Shown here piece after piece: positions 1 to 9,029 of a stretch of DNA of 64,000 nt. The stretch comes from Shinella sp. UYSO24. Lineage in GTDB: Bacteria; Pseudomonadota; Alphaproteobacteria; Rhizobiales; Rhizobiaceae. The DNA lies in assembly GCA_902167985.1 (NCBI GenBank), contig CABHNZ010000015.1, positions 1-64,000 on the forward strand. Direction: 5' to 3'. The notes under the pieces were generated by a model that was not told where the DNA came from, did no database searches, and worked only from the letters and a program-made list of their open reading frames with translations. The position numbers and the translations under genes were made by a program. How positions within the stretch are numbered: position 1 is the first letter of the stretch; the number at the start of each line of letters is the position of its first letter.

Positions 1-272
1 GATCTCGTTGACGACGTCGATGGCGCTGTCCATCGCGTCATAGGCAACGTCGACCTTGGCGGCACCGACGTCAGAGCGTCGGTAGCAGCGCCGAGCGCCT
101 TGTTGTCCGACTTCATCGTGGTCGAGATCGACCAGTAAGCGACGTTATCGGAAGCGTTCTGAACCTTGTAGCCCGAAGAGACGCGGCTCTGCGTGGATTC
201 GAGGTTCTTGTTGATCGTGCTCAGCGTCTGGAGGGCGCTGGAAGCGGAAGAGTTGTAGTTGATGCTGGTCAT
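1..272 (-). CDS. flaA: Flagellin, N-terminal part (3' end outside window; frameshift)
   Basis: This is the beginning of a flagellin, the filament subunit exported through the flagellar type III apparatus. Translation from the ATG at 272 gives MTSINYNSSASSALQTL, then a typical flagellin D0/D1 coiled-coil start with the TQSRVSSGYKV and ASDNVAYWSI segments. The frame breaks near position 68: restoring one base continues into GAAKVDVAYDAMDSAIDVV, the normal rhizobial flagellin continuation. An AGGGGA ribosome-binding site precedes the ATG. The gene runs off the left edge, so only about 90 residues are visible. In rhizobia the flagellin nearest fliP is usually flaA, hence the symbol; the paralogue number cannot be proven from this fragment. 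Confidence 0.88.
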   Translation of the reverse strand, partial: MTSINYNSSASSALQTLSTINKNLESTQSRVSSGYKVQNASDNVAYWSISTTMKSDNKALGAATDALTSVPPRSTLPMTRWTAPSTSSTR

Positions 273-609
273 TGGGGTGTCCCCTGGAACTCGTTACAAA
301 AGGAGGACATACCGGGCTTTGCATTTTTACCGGCAATGATGGTCCGGCGTCATGCCACTTGATCCGCCTTTTTTGGATCAAACCCATCATCTGATGACCG
401 TTTTTTCGCAGGCATTCATTGCCAGTTCCTTAAATTTAGGGGGGCGGCCGGCCTGCCGACACGGGATTGGAGAGGGGTGGTTAATAGTCAATCAACGCCC
501 TCGTTCGAAGTGAAACAGCTGTTAATCACGTTTCCGGCAGAGCAGTTGTCCGGCTTCGTGCAAGCTTCGCAGATCATAAGTCACGAGACCTATACCACGC
601 GCGCGCCCG
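273..609. other. Intergenic region between flagellin and the OGT-like gene
   Basis: A 337-base non-coding stretch between divergent genes. It must hold the flagellin promoter and leader (minus strand) and the promoter of the gene at 610 (plus strand). I see a good flagellin ribosome-binding site near 280 and one copy of the putative motility motif at 548-564. No RNA gene or terminator is recognised. Confidence 0.6.
548..564 (+). promoter_or_regulatory. Putative motility-regulon motif upstream of the OGT-like gene
   Basis: GTCCGGCTTCGTGCAAG ends 46 bases before the start at 610. It matches the motif seen upstream of flgB, flgF and motA (about CRACAGYTYCRCRCAAG) in the core CTTCRYGCAAG half, in the same orientation relative to the gene. 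Function is inferred only from recurrence. Confidence 0.4.
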
Positions 610-2577
610 ATGGCGCTGCTGCAGGCGGGCGTGACGACCACGGAGCATGAGTTGACCAACCCCATTTCCTATGCCGCAGCCTCAGCGGATTTCCGCGCCG
701 GCCGATATACGCAATCGCTCCGTGTGTTGAACAGCCTGCTCGATACCGAACGGGATATCAGGACCTATACGCTGCTGGCGAAAACGCTGATCAAGCTCGG
801 TCTGCGCGCCGAGGCGGCGTCTGCCTACGAACTGGCCGCCGATATGGATGGCGCACAGGCCGAGGACCATCTGGCCCAAAGCATGAAGCTCTATTTTGCC
901 GCCGGGCAGAAAGACAAGGCACTGGCACTCGGCAACCGGCTGCTGAAGCGCGCGCGCAAGGATGCCGACCTTGCCTATATCATCGCCTCGGTTCTGGTCG
1001 AACGCAATGAACTCCCGCTGGCCGAGAGCTTCAAGGACCAGCTCATCGAGAGTGAAAATGTCGAGCACATTAAGCTTGGCGGCCGTATTGCGCTTCGCAC
1101 CTGGGACCTCTTCGACGGCGGAGACGTGAAGACTGCCCAGACGCTGCTGAAGCGGATCCCGAAAGATAACGGCATGCGGCTGGCCTATCTTCTGCTCTGC
1201 CGCGAGCACAACCGCTATGAAGGACAAGAGAAGCACCAGCCGATGATCGATGCTGCGATAGCGGCGGGCGACCTCGAATTTCTGCGCGGAGACGTGCCGT
1301 TCTTCAATATCCACTGGTGCGATGACGAGAAGATCAACCAGATGGCACGCGGCGCAATCGTCAGGGCCGTGCCGGGGGCACGCGAGACGAGACGGGCCGT
1401 GCCGCACATCTGGGCCGACAAGATCCGTATCGGCTATGTCTCCTCCGACCTTTTCGATCTTCATGCGACGATGAAGCTCATTCGCCGCGTGCTCGAGACC
1501 CATGATCGATCACGTTTCGAAATCGTTCTGTTCTGCCACAGCGAGCTGAAGATGCTCCTGACGAACACGGCCGATCGCTCCCTGTGGGGCGAGATCGTCA
1601 CCATCCGTGACATGACCGACGAGGAGGCCGTCGACACCATCCGTCAGCGCGGCATCGATATTCTCGTCGATCTCAAGGGACACACAAAGGGCAACCGGCT
1701 TGGTATCTTCAATCTGCCGGCCGCGCCCATTCACGTCACATGGCTCGGCTTTCCGGGTACGGTCGGCAATGCCGATCTCGACTATACGATCGGCGACCAC
1801 ATCGTCTTGCCGGACAGTTCCGCCCCCTTTTACGATGAAAAGTTCTGCCGTCTGCCCGAAGTCTACCAGCCGAACGATCCGGCCAGCCGCCCGCTGCCCA
1901 GCCGAGCCGAGCGGGAACGCTATGGCCTTCCGAAGGATGCCTTCGTCTTTGCTTCGTTCAACGCCAGCCGCAAGATCAGCGTGGCCATCATTGAAGCCTG
2001 GGCGGAAATCCTCAAGCGCACGCCAGGTAGCGTGATCTGGCTTCTTTCGGCATCGCCGGAAAGCAAGGCCGGGATCGAGCGGAAGCTGGCCGCCTGCGGC
2101 ATCAGCAATAAACGCGTCTTCTTCTCTCCCAAGATGGAATATGATCATCATATCAATCGTATTCCGACTGCCGATCTCGGACTGGATACCTATCCGGTCA
2201 ATGGCCATACCACGACCTCCGAACAGCTCTGGGGTGGCCTGCCGGTGATAACCATCAAGGGCAAGAACTTCTCCTCGCGCGTCAGTGAGACCCTGCTTAA
2301 CGCGGTGGATCTCAACGAGCTCGTGGCCGAAGGCATCGACGGCTATATCGAGCTGGCGGTTTCTCTTTACAATGATCACGAGCGGCTGGTCGGGATGCGC
2401 CAGCATCTGGAGAAGGTGCGTTTCACCTCTCCTCTGTTCGATGCAGAACGGCTCTGCCGCCATCTCGAACACGGCTACGAGATGATGGTGGAGCGCGCCA
2501 AGGCAGGGCTCGAGCCCGACCACATCGACATTCCGGTGCTGCCACCGCGCGAAGGCCCTTTCATGAGCCGCACCTGA
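610..2577 (+). CDS. TPR protein with O-GlcNAc-transferase-like (GT41) catalytic domain
   Basis: A 655-residue cytoplasmic glycosyltransferase. Residues about 15-240 are helical TPR-like repeats. The rest matches the SPINDLY/OGT family: RIGYVSSDLFD near residue 273, DLKGHTKGNRLGIF near 355 followed by PIHVTWLGFPGT, FASFNASRKI near 447, and the nucleotide-sugar region DTYPVNGHTTTSEQLWGGLP near 520. GT41 enzymes transfer a sugar to Ser/Thr of proteins. The gene lies beside flagellin and faces a second glycosyltransferase, so flagellin is the likely acceptor (inference). The start at 610 lacks a clear ribosome-binding site; GTG at 631 is an alternative. The reading frame is intact. Confidence 0.85.
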   Translation: MALLQAGVTTTEHELTNPISYAAASADFRAGRYTQSLRVLNSLLDTERDIRTYTLLAKTLIKLGLRAEAASAYELAADMDGAQAEDHLAQSMKLYFAAGQKDKALALGNRLLKRARKDADLAYIIASVLVERNELPLAESFKDQLIESENVEHIKLGGRIALRTWDLFDGGDVKTAQTLLKRIPKDNGMRLAYLLLCREHNRYEGQEKHQPMIDAAIAAGDLEFLRGDVPFFNIHWCDDEKINQMARGAIVRAVPGARETRRAVPHIWADKIRIGYVSSDLFDLHATMKLIRRVLETHDRSRFEIVLFCHSELKMLLTNTADRSLWGEIVTIRDMTDEEAVDTIRQRGIDILVDLKGHTKGNRLGIFNLPAAPIHVTWLGFPGTVGNADLDYTIGDHIVLPDSSAPFYDEKFCRLPEVYQPNDPASRPLPSRAERERYGLPKDAFVFASFNASRKISVAIIEAWAEILKRTPGSVIWLLSASPESKAGIERKLAACGISNKRVFFSPKMEYDHHINRIPTADLGLDTYPVNGHTTTSEQLWGGLPVITIKGKNFSSRVSETLLNAVDLNELVAEGIDGYIELAVSLYNDHERLVGMRQHLEKVRFTSPLFDAERLCRHLEHGYEMMVERAKAGLEPDHIDIPVLPPREGPFMSRT

Positions 2578-2582
2578 GATGC

Positions 2583-2619
2583 AAAAAGCCGCCTGCGTAT
2601 CTGCAGGCCGGCTTTTTTT
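2583..2619. terminator. Bidirectional intrinsic terminator
   Basis: Stem AAAAAGCC-GCCTGC pairs with GCAGGC-CGGCTTTTT around a short loop, with A-run on the left and T-run on the right. It lies between two convergent genes, ending at 2577 and 2672, and can serve both strands. Confidence 0.85.
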
Positions 2620-2671
2620 GCGTAAGGCGCGTTCGCGAGCGAGGCCCGCCGTTCAAGTCCCGGAGACGGCC

Positions 2672-3600
2672 TCAGGCCGCGGCATTCGCCTCCATCAGAT
2701 CCATCAGCATCTTCGACTGCGGCATGGTCCGGATTGCAGCAAGACCGGCCTCGGCCATCGTCCGGCGTGCGTCTTCATCGGCAAGCAGGGCGCGGCAGCG
2801 AGCCACGAGATCTTCATAGGGTGTCACGGCAAGGCCCGAGAGGAAGGGCTGCACGTCGGGATCCCTCGGATTGCCTTCCGTCACAACGCAGGCACTGTTG
2901 GCCAGCAAGTAGGAGACACGAACGATCTCGAAGACATTGCTGGAATAGTGGTGAATGTTGATGACGATCTTCGCCCGCGCGATCGCGACATCGCGCTCGG
3001 GGCCGTAGACATTGAACAGCGGCACGACACGAATGCCCTGACTATGAAGTGCCTTGAGAATGACCAGCCGCCGTTCGTTGGTCGAACCATAGAAAAGAAC
3101 ATCGATATCCTTTTCAGGGCCGGCGCGATGCGCGTGAGGACCGGGCTATAGCCGATGCCGAGCAGTTGCGCATGGGTGATGCCCTTGGCCGCAAGATTGT
3201 CGCGGTTGCGCCGGCTGTAGTCGACGACCGGGAAGGCACGCATGATGTCCATATAATCCCGCTGCAGCCAGGCGCTGTCATCCGAGACCTGCTCCAGATT
3301 GACCACGACGCTGTCCGGCGGGAGAACGGATATCACCTGTCGCGGCAGAAGGTTGCCACCGAAGATGATTGGCACGCGCCCACCGAAGCCTGCAAGATCC
3401 CTGACGATCGGCGCCGAGCCGCCAAGCTCCTCGAAAGCCCCCTGCAGCGCCAGTGCGACCTCGTCAAAGGCATGGCTGTGCGTATAGTTCTGCGGGGTGA
3501 CGATCCAGATGCAGTAGCGGTTGCGGTTATGCTCCCAACCGCCGGCAAAGGGAACGGGACCAGCCGTCGGCGCCGCGCCTGAAGAGAGCTGCTCTGTCAT
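2672..3600 (-). CDS. GT1-like glycosyltransferase (frameshift near 3118)
   Basis: A roughly 310-residue glycosyltransferase-like protein. The N-terminal part contains YCIWIVTPQNYTHSHAFDE and a Rossmann-like sensor segment. The C-terminal part contains ARAKIVINIHHYSSNVFEIV and LLANSACVVTEG, resembling the nucleotide-sugar side of GT1/CgeB-type enzymes. Reading from ATG 3600, the frame is lost near 3118. Adding one C restores IAPAPEKDIDVLFYGSTNER and joins to the downstream frame, which ends at 2672. It lies between fliP and the OGT-like gene, so flagellin or other surface modification is the likely role (inference). Substrate and linkage cannot be read from the sequence. Confidence 0.75.
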
Positions 3601-3672
3601 GAGGATATCCTTGCGATCTTTCGTCCGCGGAGAAGGTTCCCTCCCCGGTCCGTTTCAATATGCAGCAACCGC

Positions 3673-4410
3673 TTACGAATAGGAGCGGATCAGCGAGCCG
3701 ACCAGCAGGTTCCAGCCGTCGATCAGGACGAAGAACAGGATCTTGAACGGCAGCGAAATCGATGTCGGCGGCAGCATCATCATACCCATCGACATGGTGA
3801 TGCTGGCAACGATCATGTCGATGACCAGAAACGGCAGGACGATCAGGAAGCCGATTTCAAATCCTCGGCGGATTTCCGACAGCATAAAGGCCGGGATGAG
3901 GACGCGGTATTCGATCTGGTCGCCGAGCTGGATCGTCTGGCCGCGCTCGCGAGCGATATCGACGAAGAGGGCAACATCCTTGTCGCGCACATTCGCCACC
4001 ATGAAGGCGCGGAAAGGTTCGGCGATGCGCTCGACGGCCTGTGCCTCGGTGATCTGGTTCTGCAGCAGCGGCTGGATGCCTTCCTGCCACGACCGATTCA
4101 TCGTCGGCGACATGACGTAGAAGGTCATGAACAGCGCCATGCTGGTCAGGATCATGTTCGACGGGGTCGTCGAAAGACCCATGCCCGAGCGCAGGATCGA
4201 GAAGGCGATGACGAAGCGCGGAAAGCTCGTCACCATGATGAGGATACCCGGCGCCACCGAAAGGACGGTGAGCAGGCCGAAGGTGCGGATGATCCAGGCC
4301 GAAACCGAGCCGTCGACCGGCAGGTTCAGGAGATCCGTCGGGAATTGCTGAGCGTTCGCGAACTGCGGTATGGCAACCAGCAGCGCGACGAGAAGAATGC
4401 GACGTATCAT
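3673..4410 (-). CDS. fliP: Flagellar type III export gate protein FliP
   Basis: FliP is an inner-membrane component of the flagellar export gate, working with FliQ, FliR, FlhA and FlhB. The 245-residue product starts with a signal-like segment MIRRILLVALLVAIPQFANA and has the family signature around LTSMALFMTFYVMSPT. C-terminal hydrophobic helices include MGMMMLPPTSISLPFKILFF. The start at 4410 is set by the ATGA overlap with the stop of fliL at 4407; an upstream extension in this frame is the out-of-frame tail of fliL. Length and motifs are normal for the family. It is the last gene of the flgB-to-fliP direction of transcription. Confidence 0.97.
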   Translation of the reverse strand: MIRRILLVALLVAIPQFANAQQFPTDLLNLPVDGSVSAWIIRTFGLLTVLSVAPGILIMVTSFPRFVIAFSILRSGMGLSTTPSNMILTSMALFMTFYVMSPTMNRSWQEGIQPLLQNQITEAQAVERIAEPFRAFMVANVRDKDVALFVDIARERGQTIQLGDQIEYRVLIPAFMLSEIRRGFEIGFLIVLPFLVIDMIVASITMSMGMMMLPPTSISLPFKILFFVLIDGWNLLVGSLIRSYS

Positions 4411-4969
4411 CTGATCACGAATGTCCTGAACAGAAGATCCGATACCTTGCCCTGCGTGCGCAAGTCGATGCGCTCCTTCAGATCGTCCCTGAGATACTGG
4501 AAGCCACGCGGCCCTGTATCTGCTGCAATGAAACCGTCCGCATGTAGGCCAGGATATCCTGATGCACCGACTCGGCCAGCTGTTCATCGACAGCCTGCTT
4601 GAAGACGAGGGAGAGTTCAAGCCTTACCCAGTTGTCTGAAGGGTAGGCGAGATTGGTGAGGATGGGCTTGAGATCGACCACATGGCTTGCGGCGGCTGCA
4701 CCGGCTGCCCCGCCGTGACCACCTTCGGCCGCCGGTGCTGCTGCAGCTTCCGCCGCGGGTGCTGCCGGTGATGCAGGAGCTGCAGCCGGAGCGGCGGCCT
4801 GACCTTCGGCAGCCGGCGTTGCTGCGGGCTGCATGGAGGGGGCAAGCATCTTGCCGAGGAACCAGCCACCACCGGCGCCAACCAGCGTCAGCACGCCGAT
4901 CGCCGCTGCTAGAACGGCGATGGACGATTTCTTCTGTGGCGCCTCGTCGGCCGTGACCAGATCGGTCAT
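4407..4969 (-). CDS. fliL: Flagellar basal body-associated protein FliL (frameshift near 4510)
   Basis: FliL is a single-span inner-membrane protein around the stator-rotor interface. Residues about 17-40 form the membrane helix, followed by a long Ala/Pro-rich linker. The conserved periplasmic domain starts at VVDLKPILTNLAYPSDNWVR. As written the frame stops early near 4478. One missing C near 4510 explains this: the alternative frame supplies PRGFQYLRDDLKERID and LLFRTFVIR, the normal FliL end, stopping at 4407 with an ATGA overlap onto fliP. The start at 4969 follows a GGAGAAGTGA ribosome-binding site. Reconstructed length is about 187 residues. Confidence 0.93.
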
Positions 4970-5001
4970 TTCACTTCTCCAGACATGAATACCCGCCGCT
5001 A

Positions 5002-5721
5002 TCAGAACGGCGACAAGAGGTCGGAAAGCTGCTGGCCGTAAGGCGGCTGCTGGACTTCGGTCAGACGGCCGCGACCGCCGTAGGAGATACGCGCTTCGGC
5101 GATCTTCTCGTAGGAGATCTGGTTCGACGAATCGACATCCTGCGGGCGCACGATACCGGCGACGTTGAGAATACGGATTTCCTGGTTGACGCGCACTTCC
5201 TGCGAACCGCTGACGATCAGGTTGCCGTTTTCAAGAACGCCAGTGACGACGGCCGCAACGAGCAGTGTCAGGGTTTCCGAACGCTTGATCGTGCCGGTGC
5301 CCTTCGATTCGCTGTCCGAGTTGGCGCCAAGCGTCGAATCCGTGCTCGGCTTCCAGCCCAGGATCTTGGCATCCGCATTCCAGGATGTGGTCTTGCTGTT
5401 GGTCCTGTTGCGCTCGGTCTCGTTGTCGAAGTTCGCCTTGTCGTTGATCTTGATGTTGACGGTGAGGATATCACCGACGTTGATCGCGCGTGCGTCCTTG
5501 AAGAGTGCTGCCTGGCTGTCGCTCCAGAGCGAATAGCCTGTCGCGCCATGGCGCGGCTGCTTCGGATAAGACGACAGCTGCTGGTTCTGACCATAGGCAA
5601 GGCCACTGCCGATCGGGCTCATGGACGGAGCGTTGCCGATTTCCTTGATCGTCTGGGACTGCAGCGCCTGGCAGCCGGTCAGAGCCATCGTCGTGGCGAG
5701 CAGGACTGCGGTCTTCTTCAT
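5002..5721 (-). CDS. flgH: Flagellar L-ring lipoprotein FlgH
   Basis: FlgH forms the outer-membrane L ring around the flagellar rod. The 239-residue product has a lipoprotein signal with lipobox LTGC at residues 14-17. Conserved segments follow: SLWSDSQAALFKDARAINVGD, LTVNIKINDKANFDNET and GNLIVSGSQEVRVNQE, ending with RGRLTEVQQPPYGQQL. Length is normal for the family and the frame is intact. The ATG at 5721 overlaps the end of motE by one base, so the two genes are probably translationally coupled in the flgA-flgI-motE-flgH-fliL-fliP unit. Confidence 0.97.
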   Translation of the reverse strand: MKKTAVLLATTMALTGCQALQSQTIKEIGNAPSMSPIGSGLAYGQNQQLSSYPKQPRHGATGYSLWSDSQAALFKDARAINVGDILTVNIKINDKANFDNETERNRTNSKTTSWNADAKILGWKPSTDSTLGANSDSESKGTGTIKRSETLTLLVAAVVTGVLENGNLIVSGSQEVRVNQEIRILNVAGIVRPQDVDSSNQISYEKIAEARISYGGRGRLTEVQQPPYGQQLSDLLSPF

Positions 5722-6263
5722 TACGAGGGATCCTTGGATGTGTTGGCAAGGCCGGCATTGGACATGATGGTGGCAATGTTTGCCGCCTTCTGTGCGTCCA
5801 TGCCGGACAGGATGAGGCCCGACTGGCGGCTCGGCAGTTTCATGATGATGGCCGCGGCAACACGGATGTCCATGTTGTCGAATTGCGGCGCGGCATCATC
5901 CGGCTTCATCGATTTATAGACGTCGACAAGGTTCTGATCGGCGCGCTTCATGAAATCGTCGCGCTTCTTCAGCCAGTCCTGATAATCGGCCTTGCGCTTG
6001 TCGAGCATGGCGATGCGGTCGTTGATATCGGCCTGGAGCTTTTCGAGATCCTGCTTCTGCAGGGCATAGCGCTGGTCGCGGGCCGCATCGACGATGTTGC
6101 CGCAATACTGCTTGATCTCGCTGTCGGAGTTCTGGTCCGACATGGGGCCGAAATTCTGCTGGGCGCGGGCGCTCGGCAGGGAGCCGAGAACCGCAAGCCC
6201 GGTCAGGACGATATAGGGAGCAAGGCGGCCGATCAGGCTATTGCTGGAGGATTGATCCGTCAT
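5721..6263 (-). CDS. motE: MotE-type periplasmic motility chaperone
   Basis: A 180-residue secreted protein with a signal-anchor near residues 15-35 (ending PSARA), a Lys/Gln-rich coiled coil at about 65-120, and a C-terminal MgtE-N-like domain around MDIRVAAAIIMKLPSRQSG. In Sinorhizobium meliloti the gene between flgI and flgH encodes MotE, a periplasmic chaperone that stabilises MotC. Position, length and architecture match. The start overlaps the stop of flgI (6260) by four bases. No motC lies in this window. The frame is intact. The call rests on synteny plus domain layout. Confidence 0.85.
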   Translation of the reverse strand: MTDQSSSNSLIGRLAPYIVLTGLAVLGSLPSARAQQNFGPMSDQNSDSEIKQYCGNIVDAARDQRYALQKQDLEKLQADINDRIAMLDKRKADYQDWLKKRDDFMKRADQNLVDVYKSMKPDDAAPQFDNMDIRVAAAIIMKLPSRQSGLILSGMDAQKAANIATIMSNAGLANTSKDPS

Positions 6264-7377
6264 TGCAGCACCAGCTCCGCCTGTAGCGCGCCTGCGGACT
6301 TGATGCCCTGCAGGATTGCGATGATACCGTCCGGCTTGACGCCGATGCTGTTCAGTCCGGCAACCAGCGTCTGGAGATCCGGGCCTTCGACGACGTTGAG
6401 AGCACCGCCGGTCTTCTGCGCCTGAATATCGGTCTGCGGCTGCACCGCCGTCTGGCCGTCGGAGAAGGGCGCCGGCTGGATGACCTGAGGCGTCTCGTTG
6501 ACCTGAACCGTCAGCGTGCCGTAGCTCACCGCCACGCGGGAGACCTTGACGTCGGCACCGATGACGACCGTTCCGGTGCGTTCGTTGACGACGACCTTTG
6601 CCGGCGTATCCGTCACCACCACAAGGTTCTCGATATCCGCCATCAGGCGCGTCAGATCGGCCGATTTCGGCTTCTGGACGACGATTTCCTCGGAATCACG
6701 CGGCTCTGCGATACCCTGGCCGAACGTGCGGTTGGCATAGGCATTGACCACATCGGCGACGCGGACGGCGGTCGAAAAATCCGGGTTGCGCAGCTGCAGG
6801 ACGAGGTTGACCGAATCCTTGAACTTGGAGGGCAGTTCGCGTTCGATGATGGCACCGCTCGGAACGCGGCCGGCGGTCGTCACGCCTTCCGTCACCTGGG
6901 CGGCCTGCCCCTGCGCGTTGAAGCCGGAAACGACGACCGAGCCCTGGGCGACGGCGTAGATCTGGCCGTCGGCGCCGGTGAGCGACGTCATGACGAGCGT
7001 ACCGCCGCGCAGCGACTGGGCATCGCCGAGTGAGCTGACCGTCACGTCGATGCGGCTGCCGGGGCTTGCGAAGGCGGGCAGATTGGCCGTGACCATGACG
7101 GCTGCGACGTTCTTGGCGTTCGACTGGGCGCCTGGGTGGAAATGCCGAGGTTCTGCAGCATGGCGCGCATCGACTGGTCGGTGAAGGGCGCCGAACGCAG
7201 GCTGTCGCCGGATCCCTGGAGACCGACGACGAGGCCATAGCCGATCAGCTGGTTTTCCCGGCCCGACTGGAGCGAGGCGACATCCTTGATGCGCGAGGAA
7301 ATGGCATAGGCATCACCCACGGCCGAAAAACTGGCCGCGACCATCATGAGCACAATGCTTACAAGGCGAAAGATCAT
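6260..7377 (-). CDS. flgI: Flagellar P-ring protein FlgI (frameshift near 7130)
   Basis: FlgI builds the periplasmic P ring. From ATG 7377 the product has a cleavable signal (ending GDAYA), then SSRIKDVASLQSGRENQLIG and YGLVVGLQGSGDSLRSAPFT, the family hallmark. The frame fails near 7130. One G restored in the CAGGCGCCC run joins to QSNAKNVAAVMVTANLPAFA and continues through GSRIDVTVSSLGDAQSLRGG to the normal C terminus, ending at 6260. Reconstructed length is about 372 residues, standard for FlgI. The start overlaps the stop of flgA by four bases. Confidence 0.94.
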
Positions 7378-7850
7378 TTCTGCCGAACCTCGATACTGCC
7401 GTCCTTCATCACCGTTCCATCGACGGTGACGCCGGTATCACTGTTGCGTACCCGGATTGCTTCTCCGGCCATGGCGTCGTTCAGCGGTTCGCCGCGTGCA
7501 CTGATCTGCATGCGACCGACCGTATAGGTGAGCCGAACCGGCTCACCGCGACGCACCGTGTAGGGATCGCGCAGCGCCATCAGCGGGATGGTGCGGCCGG
7601 CCACGAGCGTTCGCTTCGAAACCTTGCCGACCACCTGCTTCATGTCGCTGGCATAGCCGCCGGCGAGGTTCGGGTTTGTTACTTCCACCGAGCTGACGGA
7701 GCCGGATGTAATGATGTCGCCGGAATAGATCGTCGCGTTGGGCACGATGGCATAGCCGAGTTCCGCATAGGCGGCTCCCGGCAGGCTCATGGCCATTCCC
7801 AACAGCAGTGCTATCCGCTTCGTCGATACAGTGATCCGGCTCATCATCAT
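7374..7850 (-). CDS. flgA: Flagella basal body P-ring formation protein FlgA
   Basis: FlgA is the periplasmic chaperone needed for assembly of the FlgI P ring. The 158-residue product has a signal peptide (about residues 1-29, ending AYA). A SAF-type domain follows with NATIYSGDIITSG, GRTIPLMALRDPYTVRRGEP and the conserved end GEAIRVRNSDTGVTVDGTV. The short form is usual in rhizobia. The start may be one codon downstream, since two ATG codons stand together. The frame is intact. The gene overlaps flgI and follows flgG by 22 bases. Confidence 0.95.
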   Translation of the reverse strand: MMMSRITVSTKRIALLLGMAMSLPGAAYAELGYAIVPNATIYSGDIITSGSVSSVEVTNPNLAGGYASDMKQVVGKVSKRTLVAGRTIPLMALRDPYTVRRGEPVRLTYTVGRMQISARGEPLNDAMAGEAIRVRNSDTGVTVDGTVMKDGSIEVRQK

Positions 7851-7872
7851 GGCTCGCCTACCTTCCGCGTCG

Positions 7873-8661
7873 TTACTTCAGGTTCTGACTGACGATCTTT
7901 TCCATATCATCAGCGGTGGTGATGACCTTGGAGTTCATCTCGTAGGCGCGCTGCGCCGAGATCAGGTCAGTGATTTCCTTGACCGAATCCACGTTGGAAT
8001 TCTCAAGGTAGGATTGCTTGATATAGCCGAAGCCCTGATCCGTCGGATTGCCGACGACCGGGTTGCCGGAAGCAGGCGTTTCCTGGAACAGGTTGTCGCC
8101 CAAGGGCTTCAGGCCTGCTTCGTTGACGAAGTTCGTCAGGGTGATCTGGCCGAGCGTCGTCGTGGTCGTCGAGGTGCCGAGGACAGCCGTCACCGTGCCG
8201 TCCTCGCCGATCGTGATCGAGGTGGCATCGGTCGGGATGGTGATCTGCGGCTGGACCATGTAGCCGTCAGCCGTCACGAGGTTGCCGTTGGCATCCTTGT
8301 TGAACGAGCCGGCACGGGTATAGAGGGTTTCGTTGTTGGTGCCCTGGACCATGAAGAAGCCACGGCCGACGATCGCCATGTCGAGATCGTTGCCGGTCTG
8401 GCTGACTTCACCCTGGATATGGAGCTGACGAACGGACTGCGTCTGGACGCCGAGACCGATATTGGCGCCTTCCGGCACCACGGACTGGTCCGCGCGGTTG
8501 GCGACGCCCTGAGCCCGCTCTGCCTGATAGAGCAGATCGGTGAACTCGGCGCGGCCGCGCTTGAAGCCCGTCGTGTTGATGTTGGCGATGTTGTTTGCAA
8601 TGACCTCGAGGTTGGTCTGCTGCGCGTCCATCCCGGTGGCTGCGATTGCGAGTGCTCTCAT
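7873..8661 (-). CDS. flgG: Flagellar distal rod protein FlgG
   Basis: FlgG forms the distal rod of the flagellar axle and is exported without a signal peptide. The 262-residue product starts MRALAIAATGMDAQQTNLEV with the rod-family motif NNIANINTTGFKRGRAEF. It ends in the coiled coil SNVDSVKEITDLISAQRAYEMN and KVITTADDMEKIVSQNL. Length is exactly that of canonical FlgG. It sits between fliE and flgA in a dense minus-strand run. The frame is intact. Confidence 0.98.
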   Translation of the reverse strand: MRALAIAATGMDAQQTNLEVIANNIANINTTGFKRGRAEFTDLLYQAERAQGVANRADQSVVPEGANIGLGVQTQSVRQLHIQGEVSQTGNDLDMAIVGRGFFMVQGTNNETLYTRAGSFNKDANGNLVTADGYMVQPQITIPTDATSITIGEDGTVTAVLGTSTTTTTLGQITLTNFVNEAGLKPLGDNLFQETPASGNPVVGNPTDQGFGYIKQSYLENSNVDSVKEITDLISAQRAYEMNSKVITTADDMEKIVSQNLK

Positions 8662-8678
8662 GGCGCGTAACTCCTAAC

Positions 8679-9029
8679 TCAGATCTGCATCTTGGTGATG
8701 TCGAGGTATGCGGACACGACCTTGTCGCGCAGGGCGACGGCCGTCTTCAGCGTCTGGTCCGCACTCATGACGGCATCGACAACTTCACGGGTGTTGGCCT
8801 TGCCCTGGATGCCGTTGATGGAAGCGGATTCGCCTTCCTTCAGCGACTGCACCGCGTCCTTGGCCATATCGCCGAGGATCGCGCCGAAGCCCGGACCGGC
8901 AACCGCCGTGCCTGCGACGGTGGCGGCGCCGCCGACCAGCGACGAGGTGACGTCATCGCTCTTGTCAACGCCGTTGAGACCCGTCTTGGACAGAGCCGAA
9001 AGGCCGGTTTGAATCGCGTCAATCATCAT
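8679..9029 (-). CDS. fliE: Flagellar hook-basal body adaptor protein FliE
   Basis: FliE links the MS ring to the proximal rod. The 116-residue product has a Gly/Ala-rich middle and the conserved C-terminal helix with VDAVMSADQTLKTAVALRDK and VVSAYLDITKMQI. Length is close to the usual 100-115 residues. The ATG at 9029 shares a base with the flgC stop. The frame is intact. Confidence 0.96.
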   Translation of the reverse strand: MMIDAIQTGLSALSKTGLNGVDKSDDVTSSLVGGAATVAGTAVAGPGFGAILGDMAKDAVQSLKEGESASINGIQGKANTREVVDAVMSADQTLKTAVALRDKVVSAYLDITKMQI

